Shown piece by piece: positions 1 to 8,494 of a stretch of 64,000 bases of DNA. How positions within the stretch are numbered: the stretch's first letter is position 1; each line of letters starts with the position of its first letter. Below the pieces are notes generated by a model. That model worked only from the letters and a program-made list of their open reading frames with translations. It ran no database searches and was not told the DNA's origin. Made by a program: the position numbers and the translations under genes. The stretch is from Nocardia crassostreae. Lineage in GTDB: Bacteria; Actinomycetota; Actinomycetes; Mycobacteriales; Mycobacteriaceae. The stretch covers positions 62,001 through 126,000 of the forward strand of contig NZ_BDCH01000010.1 in the NCBI RefSeq assembly GCF_001613405.1, given 5' to 3'.

Positions 1-2
1 CC

Positions 3-1706
3 CAGAACACCGACCTCTGTTCGCCACCCGGATTGGCCGCCGCCAGCGCGGCGCCCACCAATCTGGCGACCGGTCCGCAGACGCCGTCCTCGGACAAGTA
101 CACGACGGCGAGCACCGAACCGCTGAACCGCGTGGATGTGAGCAAGCTCGGCCTCATCACGCCGGGCAAGCTCAGCGTCGGCACGCTGTCGGACGCGCCG
201 CCGAGCATCTGCGTGAACTCCAAGGGCACGTTCACCGGCTTCGACAATGAGCTGCTGCGCGCCATCGGCGAGAAGCTCGGCCTGCAGGTGGAGTTCACCG
301 GCACCGAGTTCGCGGGCCTGCTGGCGCAGGTGGCCAACGGCCGCTTCGATGTCGGCTCGTCGAATATCACCACCACCGACGCGCGCCGGAATCTGGTCGG
401 CTTCACCAATGGCTACGACTTCGGATACTTCTCCCTCGTGGTGCCCAATGGCAGTGCGATCAAGGGCTTCTCGGACCTGAACGGCGGCACCCGCATCGGC
501 GTGGTGCAGGGCACCGTGCAGGACGAGTACGTGGTGAACGAGCTGCACCTGGATCCGGTGAAGTTCCCGGACTACAACACCGCGTACGCGAATCTGAAGA
601 CCGGGCAGATCGATGCCTGGGTGGCGCCGTCGGCACAGGCGGTGGGCGCGATCAAACCGGGTGATCCCACCTCGATCGTGCAGAACACCTTCAGCCTCAA
701 CAACTTCGTCGGCTATGCGGTGCGCAAGGACAATCAGCCGCTCATCGACGCGCTCAATGCCGGTCTCAACGCGGTCATCGCGGACGGCACCTACAGCAGG
801 CTCTACGAGGACTGGGTGCCGCGCGAACTGCCGCCGGGCTGGAAGCCGGGCTCGAAAGCCGCTCCCGCGCCGCAGCTTCCGGACTTCGCCGCCATCGCGG
901 CCCAGAATGCCGACGGCAGGCCGGACAATTCCGCGGTGCAGCCGAAGTCGACGCTCGCGCAGTTGAAGGACACGTTCTTCGACTGGGAGCTGTACAAGAA
1001 GGCATTCCCGGACCTGTTCAAGACCGGTCTGCCGAATACCCTGATCCTGGCGGTGGTTTCGGGCGTGATCGGCACCGTGCTCGGCATGCTGCTGGCGGTC
1101 GCGGGCATCTCGCGCACGCGCTGGCTGCGCTGGCCCGCCCGGGTATACACCGATATCTTCCGCGGGCTGCCCGCGGTGGTCATCATCCTGCTCATCGGCC
1201 TGGGCGTGGGCCCGGTGGTCAAGAACATCACCGGCAACAACCCGTACTGGCTGGGCGCGGTGGCGCTGGGCCTGCTGGCCTCGGCCTATATCGGCGAGAT
1301 CTTCCGTTCGGGCATCCAGTCGGTGGAGGCGGGGCAGTTGGAGGCCGCGCGCGCCATCGGCTTCGGATACCGGCAGGCCATGACCCTGGTGGTGATCCCG
1401 CAGGGCGTGCGCCGGGTGCTGCCCGCGCTGATGAACCAGTTCATCGCGCTCATCAAGGATTCCTCGCTCATCTACTTCCTGGGTCTGCTGGCGACCCAGC
1501 GCGAACTGTTCGCGGTGGGCCGGGATCTCAATGCGCAGACCGGAAATCTGTCGCCGCTGGTGGCGGCGGGCCTGGTGTATCTGGTGCTGACGATTCGGCT
1601 CACGCATCTGGTCAACTACATCGACAACCGGATGCGCACGGGCCGCGACGACAAAGCCATCGACCCGGTCGAGCAGGCCGTGATCACGGAAGGGCGTGGA
1701 GCATGA
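3..1706 (+). CDS. Polar amino-acid ABC transporter, substrate-binding/permease fusion (5' partial)
   Basis: The reading frame is open from the first complete codon at position 3, so the gene begins before the window; the export signal is missing. About residues 35-270 (counted from the TTG at 33) form an SBP_bac_3-type periplasmic binding domain, with the typical run around GTLSDAPPSICV and later DFGYFSLVV. After a Pro/Ala linker, about residues 325-540 form a HisM/GlnP-type permease with several membrane segments and the EAA loop (QLEAARAIGFGYRQAM), the contact site for the ATPase. Fusion of binding protein and permease in one chain is common in actinobacteria. The ATPase gene follows on the same strand, so together they should import glutamine, glutamate or a similar polar amino acid. 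The exact substrate cannot be read from the sequence. Confidence 0.9.
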   Translation, partial: QNTDLCSPPGLAAASAAPTNLATGPQTPSSDKYTTASTEPLNRVDVSKLGLITPGKLSVGTLSDAPPSICVNSKGTFTGFDNELLRAIGEKLGLQVEFTGTEFAGLLAQVANGRFDVGSSNITTTDARRNLVGFTNGYDFGYFSLVVPNGSAIKGFSDLNGGTRIGVVQGTVQDEYVVNELHLDPVKFPDYNTAYANLKTGQIDAWVAPSAQAVGAIKPGDPTSIVQNTFSLNNFVGYAVRKDNQPLIDALNAGLNAVIADGTYSRLYEDWVPRELPPGWKPGSKAAPAPQLPDFAAIAAQNADGRPDNSAVQPKSTLAQLKDTFFDWELYKKAFPDLFKTGLPNTLILAVVSGVIGTVLGMLLAVAGISRTRWLRWPARVYTDIFRGLPAVVIILLIGLGVGPVVKNITGNNPYWLGAVALGLLASAYIGEIFRSGIQSVEAGQLEAARAIGFGYRQAMTLVVIPQGVRRVLPALMNQFIALIKDSSLIYFLGLLATQRELFAVGRDLNAQTGNLSPLVAAGLVYLVLTIRLTHLVNYIDNRMRTGRDDKAIDPVEQAVITEGRGA

Positions 1707-1763
1707 GCGGTCAAGCGCGGAGGAGGCAGCGGAGCGTAACCACGGAGCGCTCCGCTCATGCTC
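1699..1763. repeat. 12-bp inverted repeat between permease and ATPase genes
   Basis: GAGCATGAGCGG (1699-1710) is exactly the reverse complement of CCGCTCATGCTC (1752-1763), with 41 bases between. Inner arms GCGGAGCG and CGCTCCGC give a competing shorter stem. The element starts on the stop codon of the permease gene and ends just before the Shine-Dalgarno sequence of the ATPase. It could tune the ratio of the two products by RNA structure, or be a copy of a dispersed genomic repeat. The sequence alone does not decide. Confidence 0.6.
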
Positions 1764-1779
1764 GAAAGGATATGGGCGC

Positions 1780-2505
1780 ATGAGTGCCTCCCTCACCGGT
1801 ACCGGTTTGCATGTGACGCTGGGCAGCAACGAGGTGCTACGCGGTGTGGACATTCATGTCGACGCGGGTAAGACGACCACGGTCATCGGGCCGTCCGGAT
1901 CGGGTAAGTCGACGCTGCTGCGGGTGCTCAACCGGCTGTACGAGCCGAGCAAGGGCGACATCCTGCTGGACGGGAAGTCCGTGCTGAAGGAGAACCCGGA
2001 CGAGCTGCGCCGTCGTATCGGCATGGTGTTCCAGCATTTCAATCTGTTCCCGCACATGACGGTCGCGGAGAACATCGCCCTGGGGCCGCGCAAACTGCAC
2101 GGGCTGTCCAAGGAGCAGGCGCGCACGCTGGCGCTGGAGCAGCTGGAGGCGGTCGGGCTGGCGGGCAAGGCCGATGTGCGGCCCGCCAACCTCTCGGGCG
2201 GTCAGCAACAACGTGTTGCCATCGCGCGGGCTCTGGCCATGAAGCCGCAGCTCATGTTCTTCGACGAGGCCACCTCGGCGCTGGACCCGGAGCTGGTCAA
2301 GGGCGTGCTCGCGCTGATGGCCGATCTGGCGAAGGGCGGTATGTCCATGGTCGTGGTGACGCACGAAATGGGTTTCGCCCGTTCGGTTTCCGATCAGGTC
2401 GTCTTCATGGATCATGGTCGGGTAGTGGAAACCGGTACGCCGGACGCATTGTTCGACAATGCGCAGACGCCGCGTCTGCGGCAGTTCCTGTCCCAGGTGC
2501 TCTGA
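1780..2505 (+). CDS. Polar amino-acid ABC transporter ATP-binding protein (GlnQ-like)
   Basis: A 241-residue ABC ATPase that powers the upstream importer. Visible motifs are Walker A GPSGSGKS, the Q-loop in VFQHFNLFPHMT, the signature LSGGQQQR, Walker B LMFFDEATSALD and the switch His in VVVTHEMG; this set is typical of the GlnQ/HisP family. The frame is open further upstream to a GTG at 1696, but that would overlap the permease stop and add residues unlike the family. ATG 1780 is preferred because GAAAGGA lies nine bases upstream and the product then begins with the normal first strand. An inverted repeat sits between this gene and the permease. Amino-acid class is well supported; glutamine specificity is not. 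Confidence 0.93.
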   Translation: MSASLTGTGLHVTLGSNEVLRGVDIHVDAGKTTTVIGPSGSGKSTLLRVLNRLYEPSKGDILLDGKSVLKENPDELRRRIGMVFQHFNLFPHMTVAENIALGPRKLHGLSKEQARTLALEQLEAVGLAGKADVRPANLSGGQQQRVAIARALAMKPQLMFFDEATSALDPELVKGVLALMADLAKGGMSMVVVTHEMGFARSVSDQVVFMDHGRVVETGTPDALFDNAQTPRLRQFLSQVL

Positions 2506-2546
2506 TCCGCGGGAGGGGGTGTGGTATGGCCGCCGCATCCCTCTGG

Positions 2547-2565
2547 CTAACTAAGGGCAACCTAA
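2547..2565. promoter_or_regulatory. Possible IdeR/DtxR-like iron box upstream of the PhoX gene
   Basis: The 19-mer CTAACTAAGGGCAACCTAA matches 14 of 19 positions of the IdeR consensus TTAGGTTAGGSTAACCTAA, with the right half nearly perfect. It lies 85 bases before the PhoX start. PhoX enzymes of the Pseudomonas type contain iron, so iron control is plausible but unproven. It could also be a chance half-site. Confidence 0.35.
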
Positions 2566-2650
2566 TTGGTCAGTTGTTCACCTGTGCGTCTCCTCCGGCT
2601 CTTCTCCTGTGGTTACCGTGCGCCCGAACGACCGACTTTGGGAGCATGCA

Positions 2651-4711
2651 GTGAGTCTGAAACCCCTCGCCCTCTTCGTGAAACACGATGGCGCGTCCTC
2701 GCGTGCGTCTGTCACCTGCCAGTACAAGTGTGGCAACGCGTGCTTCCACGAGGTCCCCAACGACTCGAAGAACGAGTACTTCGGCGATATCGTCGCCGCC
2801 ATGTCGCGCCGCCGCGTCCTGCAGGGCGGCGCGGCCGTGGTGCTCGCCGTCGGCGCGGGCAGCGTACTGGCCGCCTGTGGCGACGACGCCACCACCAATA
2901 CCGCCTCCGAGACCGGCACCGGCACCGGTACCGGCTTCACCGCCGTCGCCCCCAACAAGGAGGACGCGGTCGTCATCCCCGAGGGCTACGAGCAGGGCGT
3001 CGTGATTCGCTGGGGAGACCCGGTGCTGAAGGACGCGCCGAACTTCGACTTCGCCAACCAGACCGCCGCTGCGCAGGCCAAGCAGTTCGGCTTCAACAAC
3101 GACTTCGCCGCGCTGCTGCCGGTCCCGGGCAGGGACAATGAATTCCTGCTGGTGGTGAACCACGAATACACCACCGAACCGTTCATGTTCGCCGGGTACA
3201 ACGCCGACGCGCCCACCCGCGAGCAGTTCGAGATCGCGCTTGCCGCGCACGGGCTTTCGGTGGTCGGCGTCAAGGGCGAGTCCGGTTCGGGCAAGCTCGC
3301 CCCGGTCATCGGCGAGTACAACCGCCGCATTACCGGCACCACCGAATTCAAGCTCACCGGCCCGGCCGCGGGCAGCGAGTTCCTCAAGACCTCCGCCGAC
3401 CCGTCCGGCACCAAGGTGCTCGGCACCCTCAACAACTGCTCCGGCGGCGTTACCCCCTGGGGCACCGTGCTTTCCGGTGAAGAGAACTTCAACCAGTACT
3501 TCGCCGGTGTGCTCGCCGACCCGACCGCGCAGGCCCGCGGCAAGCGCTACGGCCTCGGCCATCCGGGCGCGGGGCAGGGCGAGATGCCGCGTCGCTGGGA
3601 GACTTTCGACAAGCGCTTCGACGTGGCGCAGGAGCCCAACGAGTCCAACCGCTTCGGCTATGTGGTCGAGGTGGATCCGTGGGATCCCTCTTCCACTCCG
3701 ATCAAGCACACCGCCATGGGGCGCTTCAAGCACGAAGCCGCCAATATCTACGTCACCGAGGACGGCACCGTGGTCGCCTACTCCGGCGACGACGAGCGCT
3801 TCGACTACATGTACAAGTTCGTCTCCTCGAAGAAGATCGAGAAGGGTGATACCGCCGCCGCCCGCAAGGCGAACATGACCATCCTCGACCAGGGCACCCT
3901 GTACGTCGCCAAGCTGACCGGCGACCACCCGGATCAGATCGACGGCACCGGAAAGGTCCCCTCGGACAAGGGCTTCACCGGTAAGGGTCAGTGGATTCCG
4001 CTGCTGGAGACCGGCGCGGACGGCAAGGGCAAGTCCCTGTTCGACGGCATGACCGCCGAAGAGGTCGCGGTCTTCACCCGCCTCGCCGGCGACAAGGTGG
4101 GCGCCACCAAGATGGACCGCCCCGAGGATTTCGAGGCCAACCCCACGACCGGCAAGGTCTACGTCGCGCTGACCAACAACAAGAACCGCGGCGACGAGGG
4201 CAAGGCCGGTGTGGACGAGGCCAACCCGCGCAAGCAGAACAAGAACGGCCAGGTCCTCGAACTCGTCGACGACCACAAGGGCACCGCCTTCACTTGGTCG
4301 CTGCTGCTGGTCTGCGGCGACCCGAAGGAGGCCGACACCTACTTCGCCGGTTTCGACAAGACCAAGGTCAGCCCGATCTCCTGCCCGGACAACCTGGCCT
4401 TCGACCCGCACGGCAACCTGTGGATCTCCACCGACGGCAATGCCTTGAAGTCCAATGACGGCCTGTTCTCGGTCGCCCTCGACGGCGACAAGCGCGGTGA
4501 GACCAAGCAGTTCCTGACCGTGCCGATCGGCGCGGAGACCTGCGGCCCGATCATCACCAAGGACCGCGTTCTGGTCTGCGTCCAACACCCGGGTGAGGTC
4601 GACGGCGCGTCCGCCGACAAGCCCGCATCGCACTGGCCCGACGGCGGCGCCTCCCAGCCCCGCCCGTCGGTGGTCGCGGTGTGGAAGAAGGGTGGCGAGA
4701 TCGGCGTGTAG
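2651..4711 (+). CDS. PhoX-family phosphatase (DUF839), Tat-exported
   Basis: A 686-residue member of the PhoX/DUF839 family, which hydrolyses phosphate esters outside the cytoplasm with calcium and iron cofactors. The N-terminus has the family's conserved leader segment containing CQYKCGNACFHE and NEYFGD. It is followed by a twin-arginine signal (SRRRVLQGG with a hydrophobic stretch and AAC, around residues 50-75), so the folded protein should be exported by Tat. Body motifs include GTVLSGEENF, EAANIYVTEDG, KMDRPEDFE and SCPDNLAFDPHGNLWISTDG. GTG 2651 is chosen because GGGAGC precedes it and the product begins MSLKPLALF as in relatives; an earlier GTG at 2609 is less likely. The gene stands alone, with a possible iron box upstream and a strong terminator downstream. 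Role: phosphate scavenging. Confidence 0.9.
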   Translation: MSLKPLALFVKHDGASSRASVTCQYKCGNACFHEVPNDSKNEYFGDIVAAMSRRRVLQGGAAVVLAVGAGSVLAACGDDATTNTASETGTGTGTGFTAVAPNKEDAVVIPEGYEQGVVIRWGDPVLKDAPNFDFANQTAAAQAKQFGFNNDFAALLPVPGRDNEFLLVVNHEYTTEPFMFAGYNADAPTREQFEIALAAHGLSVVGVKGESGSGKLAPVIGEYNRRITGTTEFKLTGPAAGSEFLKTSADPSGTKVLGTLNNCSGGVTPWGTVLSGEENFNQYFAGVLADPTAQARGKRYGLGHPGAGQGEMPRRWETFDKRFDVAQEPNESNRFGYVVEVDPWDPSSTPIKHTAMGRFKHEAANIYVTEDGTVVAYSGDDERFDYMYKFVSSKKIEKGDTAAARKANMTILDQGTLYVAKLTGDHPDQIDGTGKVPSDKGFTGKGQWIPLLETGADGKGKSLFDGMTAEEVAVFTRLAGDKVGATKMDRPEDFEANPTTGKVYVALTNNKNRGDEGKAGVDEANPRKQNKNGQVLELVDDHKGTAFTWSLLLVCGDPKEADTYFAGFDKTKVSPISCPDNLAFDPHGNLWISTDGNALKSNDGLFSVALDGDKRGETKQFLTVPIGAETCGPIITKDRVLVCVQHPGEVDGASADKPASHWPDGGASQPRPSVVAVWKKGGEIGV

Positions 4712-4729
4712 TTCCGTGGGGGACAACGC

Positions 4730-4773
4730 ATGACGAGGGGTGGACCGGCGGGAGCCGGTCCACCCCTCGTCAT
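4730..4773. terminator. Bidirectional terminator, 20-bp perfect stem
   Basis: Arms 4730-4749 and 4754-4773 are exact reverse complements with a 4-base loop (GGGA). The hairpin sits between the convergent PhoX and serine hydrolase genes, so it can end transcription from both sides. Confidence 0.9.
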
Positions 4774-4781
4774 GGTCGGGA

Positions 4782-5891
4782 TCAGTTCTGCTTGCCGCCG
4801 AACACCGTGTCGATGAGCTGCTGGGTCGCGGCCTGGAAGGCCGGGGCCAGGGACAGGTCCGCATCGTCGATGTAGTTCAGCCCGGCGGTCATGATGGTGC
4901 CGCCGTCGGGGGTGCTGAACATGAGTGCACCGTGACCCGCGGCGCCGCCATTGTGGGTGATGAGGGTGCCGCCGTCCGCGGTCGGCTGCACGAACACGCC
5001 CAGGCCGTAGCCGACCTTGGCCTCCGGGGTGAGCATCTCGGCCAGCAGTTCGGCGGGCAGTAGCGTGCCGCCCAGCAGCGCGCCGATGAAGGTGCGCAGA
5101 TCCGCGGTGGTCGAGATCATGTCACCGCCATTGGAGATCCAGGACGGGTTCTGGCTGGTGACGTCGACGATCTGCGCCTGGCCGTCCTCCTCGTAGCGGT
5201 AGTAGGCGTGGGCGTGTGGCTCGGCGATCTCGGTCGAGGAGCCCGGCTCCACGGTGCCGGTCAGGCCGAGCGGCTCCACGATCAGTCGCCGCAGCTCCGC
5301 GGCGAACGAACGGCCGGTGACCTTCTCGATCAGCAGCTTGGCCACCGCGTAGTTGGTGTTGGAGTAGCTCCAGTCCGTGCCCGGCTCGAACCGTGCCTGC
5401 TTGGACAGCGCCAGCCGCACCAGTTCCTCGGCCGTGTAGTCGTGGAATCGGTTGTCCACCCAGGGCTTACCGGCCGTGGTGGCGATGATGCCCGGCACCA
5501 CCGTTCCGTCCTCGAAGTACTCGCCGGTGAAGTTGAAGATTCCGCTGGTGTGCTGCAACACCATTCGCACCGTGATGCGCTCGTCGAAGCCGAACTCGGG
5601 CAGATACCCGGCGATCGGCGCATCCAGCTCGATCTTCCCCTCGGCGACCAATTGCAGCACCACGGTCGCGGTGAAGGTCTTGGTATTGCTGCCGATCCGG
5701 ATGTGGCCGTCGATGGGCGGTAGCTCCGTCTCGCCCAGGACGGCCACTCCGGCGCTACCGGTCCACTCGCCCCGCGCATCCTGCACGCGCAGTGTCACCC
5801 CGGTGAATCCCGCGTCGATCATTTCCTGAATGACCTGCTGCAGTTCCGGCCGATTCTGCGCGGCGACGGTGTTCTCGTTCTGGACGGTCAT
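4782..5891 (-). CDS. Beta-lactamase-fold serine hydrolase (class C/esterase type)
   Basis: A 369-residue protein of the beta-lactamase/D-Ala-D-Ala carboxypeptidase superfamily. The catalytic SxxK is SNTK (near residue 70) and the second motif is YSN in YSNTNYAVAKLL. The third position reads HNGGAAGHG, the H-x-G variant common in esterase-like members. ATG 5891 is preferred over an upstream start because AAGGAG lies at the right distance. No clear Sec signal is seen, so it may be cytoplasmic or leave by another route. The closest relative in the window is the exported paralogue at 6933-8078. Substrate unknown; true beta-lactamase activity is not implied. Confidence 0.88.
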   Translation of the reverse strand: MTVQNENTVAAQNRPELQQVIQEMIDAGFTGVTLRVQDARGEWTGSAGVAVLGETELPPIDGHIRIGSNTKTFTATVVLQLVAEGKIELDAPIAGYLPEFGFDERITVRMVLQHTSGIFNFTGEYFEDGTVVPGIIATTAGKPWVDNRFHDYTAEELVRLALSKQARFEPGTDWSYSNTNYAVAKLLIEKVTGRSFAAELRRLIVEPLGLTGTVEPGSSTEIAEPHAHAYYRYEEDGQAQIVDVTSQNPSWISNGGDMISTTADLRTFIGALLGGTLLPAELLAEMLTPEAKVGYGLGVFVQPTADGGTLITHNGGAAGHGALMFSTPDGGTIMTAGLNYIDDADLSLAPAFQAATQQLIDTVFGGKQN

Positions 5892-6000
5892 GGCGATGTG
5901 CTCCTTCGAATCTGCTGTACTCGATCGCTGGAGAAACAATCGCCCGGGCCGCTGTCACGGAGCCGTCACCGTGCTGACATGACCACTGACACGCGACTTT

Positions 6001-6819
6001 TCAGTCGGTGGTGAGGAATTCCAGCAGGTCGGAGAGCAATCGGGGATCCTTGATCGCACCCATATGGGTCGCACCGGGATACACGATCGCGCGCCCGTCC
6101 GGGATTCCGGCAGCGGTGTGGCGGAAGTTCTCCACCGAATAGCAGGCATCCTCGTCACCGCCGAGAACCAGTGTCGGAGCGCTGATCTCACCCAACCGAC
6201 CACTGAGATCGAAGCGGTCCTCGGCCCGCAGAAAGTTCAGCATGGCGGCCGGGTCCGCGGGCCGCACGAACGGATCGGCCAGCCACATGAGCGCGGCGGT
6301 GGCGCGAGCCTTGACCGCGGACTTGTGAATGATCGCCGCACCGTGATGCAACCCGCGCCGATTCGCCGCGACCGCGGCCATGTACTTCGACTGCACGGCA
6401 CGGGTCCGCGGCTCGAGCCGATACCCCGACGCCACGGTTACCAGCCGCCGCACCACCTCCGGATGATCGGCCGCCAACTGCAGCGCGATCGACCCGCCGG
6501 AACTGACCCCCACCACATCCACCGGCTCCCCGAACTCGGCCCGCAACGCCTCGGCATGCTGCGCCGCGATCTCGGCCATGGTGACGCCCGCCGGTGTTCC
6601 GGGCGACCGATTCACCGCATACACCCGGAACCGCTCCGCGAGCGGCTTCAAGGTCTTGATCTCCGACTCCCGCATCCACCCCGTGGGATTGGCGAATTCC
6701 GGCGTGAACCACCGCAAGAACACCAGCGGCCGCCCCGCCCCCACGGCCAGATACGGCATTCCATGCTCGAGCGTCCCTTCGACAACGCCGAACTCGCTCG
6801 CGAGGGCAGACTGCACCAT
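6001..6819 (-). CDS. Alpha/beta hydrolase
   Basis: A 272-residue alpha/beta-hydrolase-fold protein. The nucleophile elbow is GVSSGGS, the likely acid residue lies in LGGDEDACY, and the catalytic His is in GATHMG near the C-terminus. The region before the elbow (EIAAQHAEAL) is typical of esterase/epoxide-hydrolase-like members. The start at 6819 has GGAGG seven bases upstream; an extended frame begins at 6873 without such support. It lies between two beta-lactamase-fold hydrolases on the same strand but is separated from the upstream one by a terminator. Substrate cannot be inferred. Confidence 0.85.
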   Translation of the reverse strand: MVQSALASEFGVVEGTLEHGMPYLAVGAGRPLVFLRWFTPEFANPTGWMRESEIKTLKPLAERFRVYAVNRSPGTPAGVTMAEIAAQHAEALRAEFGEPVDVVGVSSGGSIALQLAADHPEVVRRLVTVASGYRLEPRTRAVQSKYMAAVAANRRGLHHGAAIIHKSAVKARATAALMWLADPFVRPADPAAMLNFLRAEDRFDLSGRLGEISAPTLVLGGDEDACYSVENFRHTAAGIPDGRAIVYPGATHMGAIKDPRLLSDLLEFLTTD

Positions 6820-6878
6820 GGGATCCTCCGGTTCTGCGACAACTGGACTCGATCCCACAGTGCCGCCATCCATCTCAC

Positions 6879-6907
6879 CCGTCCATGACCCCCGAGGTCA
6901 TGGACGG
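6879..6907 (-). terminator. Terminator after the exported serine hydrolase
   Basis: 12-bp stem (6879-6890 with 6896-6907) and a 5-base loop, lying just past the stop of the minus-strand gene at 6933. It separates that gene from the hydrolase gene at 6001-6819. Confidence 0.7.
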
Positions 6908-6932
6908 CGTGACTTGCGGACGGCCGGTGTAG

Positions 6933-8078
6933 TCACTGCCCGCAAATTGCGGTGTCGGTGAGTACGGATACCAGTGGGGTGTCCCCCTCGGTGACGAGCT
7001 TTTCCGGGAGTTGGTTGAGGGTCAGGGTTACTGCCAGATCCTTGGTTGCCATGCTTACGACGCCGTAGCCGGGGAACGCGCCGTCGTGGCCCCAGGTGTC
7101 GAGTCCACAACTGTTCTCCAGGCGGAAAAGTCCTAGACCGGCGCGGTCGGGTTGGGCGGGATCGGAGCTGGGGAAGGTGCGCTGCATGTCGGCAAGCTGG
7201 GCAGGCGGGAGGACTCGTCCGGCGAGCAGGCTCATGAAGTAGCGGTTGAGGTCGGCGGGGGCGGCGACCATGCCGCCGTCGGCCAGACCCCAGGACGGGT
7301 CGAAATCGTCGAGGTCGACGAGTTCGCCCTCGAGGATCGCGTAACCGTGCGGATGCGGGCCGCGGATCACCTGCTCGTGCGGGAAGTCCGGCCAGTAGGT
7401 GTCGGCCAGGCCGAGCGGTGCGATCACCCGGTCGGTCACCACCTCGCGCAGCGACCGGCCTGTCACTTGCTCGATCAGCTTGCCCGCCAGCAGATAGTTG
7501 GTGTTGGAGTAGCCGTATTCGGTGCCGGGTGTGAAGTGCGAGGCTTGGTCGAGTCCGAGCCGGATCAACTCCGCCGCCGGGCGCGGGTTGCGCAGCGCCG
7601 CCTCCGTGGAGATGTCCAGTTTGTCGAGATAGTCGGGGATACCGCTGGTGTGCTGCAACAGGTTCCGCACGGTGATCAGATTCCCGTCGCCGCCAGGGCC
7701 GTGCACCACGCCGGGCAGGTAGCGCTCAACCGGCGCGTCGAGCTCCACGTCGTTGTCGGCAGCCAGTCGCAGGACCGTCGCCGCGACAAACGATTTGGTG
7801 ACGCTGGCAATACGAACCTGCGCGGTCGGCGGAAACGGTGCGCCGGTAGCGAGATCCCCGACACCGCTGCTGATCCGGATATCGTGCCCCGACTCGGTGA
7901 TCACCAGCTGCGCACCGGGTATATCGGACTCGCGAACCAGCCGATCCAGCAACGCCTGCAGCCTGCCGATCCGCGCCTCCGAGCTCCCGGTATCCGCGAC
8001 CGCCCGAGGCATCCCCACCGAACACAACAACAGCGCCGCCCCCACCAAGACCACCGAGACCGTCAAGAACCGCCGCAC
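6933..8078 (-). CDS. Exported beta-lactamase-fold serine hydrolase / D-Ala-D-Ala carboxypeptidase-like
   Basis: A 381-residue protein with a Sec-type signal (MRRFLTVSVVLVGAALLLC, then a likely cleavage after AVA near residue 28), so it acts outside the membrane. SxxK is SVTK near residue 90, the second motif is YSN in YSNTNYLLAGKL, and the third is HDG in WGHDGAFPGYG. The layout follows the gene at 4782-5891 closely (RIASVTKSF versus RIGSNTKTF; LLQHTSGI in both), marking them as paralogues. It could act on peptidoglycan peptides or on esters or amides. HDG in place of HTG/KTG is a usual variant in this family. Not an acquired resistance gene by context. Confidence 0.87.
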   Translation of the reverse strand: MRRFLTVSVVLVGAALLLCSVGMPRAVADTGSSEARIGRLQALLDRLVRESDIPGAQLVITESGHDIRISSGVGDLATGAPFPPTAQVRIASVTKSFVAATVLRLAADNDVELDAPVERYLPGVVHGPGGDGNLITVRNLLQHTSGIPDYLDKLDISTEAALRNPRPAAELIRLGLDQASHFTPGTEYGYSNTNYLLAGKLIEQVTGRSLREVVTDRVIAPLGLADTYWPDFPHEQVIRGPHPHGYAILEGELVDLDDFDPSWGLADGGMVAAPADLNRYFMSLLAGRVLPPAQLADMQRTFPSSDPAQPDRAGLGLFRLENSCGLDTWGHDGAFPGYGVVSMATKDLAVTLTLNQLPEKLVTEGDTPLVSVLTDTAICGQ

Positions 8079-8119
8079 AGCGAACTCCTCCCCTGAGACG
8101 TATCAAGTCCCGATGGTAG

Positions 8120-8479
8120 GCAGCCAACACCTCGAAAAGGCCTGCGCGCAGCTCGTATCAGGGAAAGTTCAGGGTGCGCATCCGGGACATCAGGGAGCGC
8201 GGTCACCCATTTGCCCACCTGGGACCTGTCATCGATCAACTCGGTCCCCACGCCAAGGAGGTCATCATGACGACCGCTGAACGACTTCGGGCTGAGGGCC
8301 GAGCCGAGGGTCGGGCCGAAGGTCGGGCCGAGACCTTGATCGAGCAGCTGTCGTTGAAGTTCGGGCCTTTGGACGCCGATATCGCTGCTGTTGTTCGTGC
8401 AGCGGAGCCGGAGCGGTTGCGAGTTTGGACTGCGCGGGTACTGACGGCCGAGTGCTTGGACGAGGTCCTGGAGCAGTAG
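8120..8479 (+). pseudogene. C-terminal remnant of an Rpn/PD-(D/E)XK-type nuclease family protein
   Basis: The frame is open from 8120 to the stop at 8479 and ends in MTTAERLRAEG, a tandem RAEG repeat and IEQLSLKFGPLD. This is the usual tail of actinobacterial recombination-promoting-nuclease/putative-transposase proteins. The nuclease domain that should precede it (about 200 residues) is absent; the neighbouring upstream sequence is the start region of the divergent serine hydrolase. ATG 8267 follows a strong AAGGAGG, so a 70-residue peptide could still be made, but the same bases are simply part of the KEVIM codons in full-length relatives. I call it a decayed 5'-deleted copy. Confidence 0.55.
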
Positions 8480-8494
8480 GCCGGTGTGACGGGG

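Noticed and set aside
2570-4864. Very long open frame antisense to the PhoX gene
   Set aside because: Repetitive Val/Gly/Arg composition typical of antisense to GC-rich coding DNA; PhoX on the other strand is clearly real.
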